Notes under the pieces: model-generated | Databases searched by the model: none | Told to the model about the DNA's origin: nothing | What the model saw: only the letters and a program-made list of their open reading frames with translations | Shown here: one piece after another, positions 12,376 to 12,430 of the stretch | Numbering within the stretch: position 1 is the stretch's first letter | Layout: the number at the start of each line of letters is the position of its first letter | Translations under genes and position numbers: made by a program | Source: an uncultured Streptococcus sp. | GTDB lineage: Bacteria > Bacillota > Bacilli > Lactobacillales > Streptococcaceae | DNA length: 12,430 bases | NCBI RefSeq assembly: GCF_938036805.1 | Contig: NZ_CALHWC010000143.1 | Location: 1-12,430, forward strand | Direction of reading: 5' to 3'

Positions 12376-12430
12376 TGTACTGACCCCAAAAAGTTAGACA
12401 AATAATTTAAGTAAAGGATTTAGTTCTGTA
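12376..12430 (-). mobile_element. Second IS861-like element, only the first 55 bp in the window
   Basis: Begins TGTACTGACCCC and continues AAAAAGTTAGAC, aligning without gaps to 5911-5965 in the same orientation. Four of 55 bases differ (two in the inverted repeat and two just after it), so the copies are not identical. The window ends inside the element. Confidence 0.9.
12407..12430 (-). CDS. C-terminal end of a second IS3-family OrfB (partial)
   Basis: The last seven codons and stop of OrfB, reading YRTKSFT, identical in protein to the end of the OrfB at 5942-6781. The rest lies beyond the window. Confidence 0.85.
   Translation of the reverse strand, partial: YRTKSFT

Noticed and set aside
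5911..12430. Composite transposon carrying slrA, Nudix, pspC-type, ftsK and VOC genes.
   Set aside because: The genes between are core streptococcal functions, and the two element copies already differ in their ends.

Overview
The window looks like a chromosomal segment from a viridans-type Streptococcus. The tRNA order Thr-Gly-Leu-Arg-Pro matches the tail of the streptococcal rRNA-linked tRNA cluster. SlrA-type rotamase, an M15 L,D-carboxypeptidase lipoprotein, a short PspC protein and a streptococcal FtsK follow, and both transposon types (ISL3/IS1167-like and IS3/IS861-like) are common in this genus. The species cannot be fixed from the sequence alone.

Layout, left to right. (1) 1-486: five tRNA genes without encoded CCA (the first cut by the window edge) and a strong intrinsic terminator. 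(2) 600-2027: a complete ISL3-family insertion sequence (608-2019) with an 8-bp target duplication and an intact transposase on the minus strand. (3) 2054-5786: a three-gene plus-strand cell-envelope operon. It encodes a 5-TM protein with a long Q/N/P-rich cytoplasmic tail, a TcaA/YvbJ-like single-pass protein, and an LdcB/DacB-type carboxypeptidase lipoprotein. The first two share an N-terminal W..F..GR.(P/A)T module. (4) 5911-7347: a complete IS3-family (IS150 group, IS861-like) element whose orfA carries a frameshift. It sits in the loop of what was the bidirectional terminator between the envelope operon and slrA. (5) 7427-8696, minus strand: slrA and a Nudix hydrolase gene. (6) 8739-9210: a gap holding a decayed DUF2798-like gene. 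(7) 9250-12293, plus strand: a PspC-domain gene, ftsK (apparently leaderless) and a VOC/glyoxalase-fold gene, with intrinsic terminators after the first two. (8) 12376-12430: the start of a second, diverged IS861-like copy, again next to what looks like half of a terminator.

Functionally the chromosomal genes centre on the cell envelope and division: peptidoglycan stem-peptide trimming (LdcB), a TcaA-like surface protein, extracytoplasmic prolyl isomerisation (SlrA), envelope stress (PspC) and chromosome translocation at the septum (FtsK). The most notable structures are in the mobile elements. The IS861-like element split a terminator hairpin and brought its own hairpin, which overlaps the transposase Shine-Dalgarno and is followed by a U tract. 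The unrelated ISL3 element has the same arrangement at its transposase-proximal end and a terminator-like hairpin facing inward at its other end. The most notable protein-level feature is the module shared by the two adjacent membrane proteins, which occupies the place where TcaA relatives carry a zinc ribbon.
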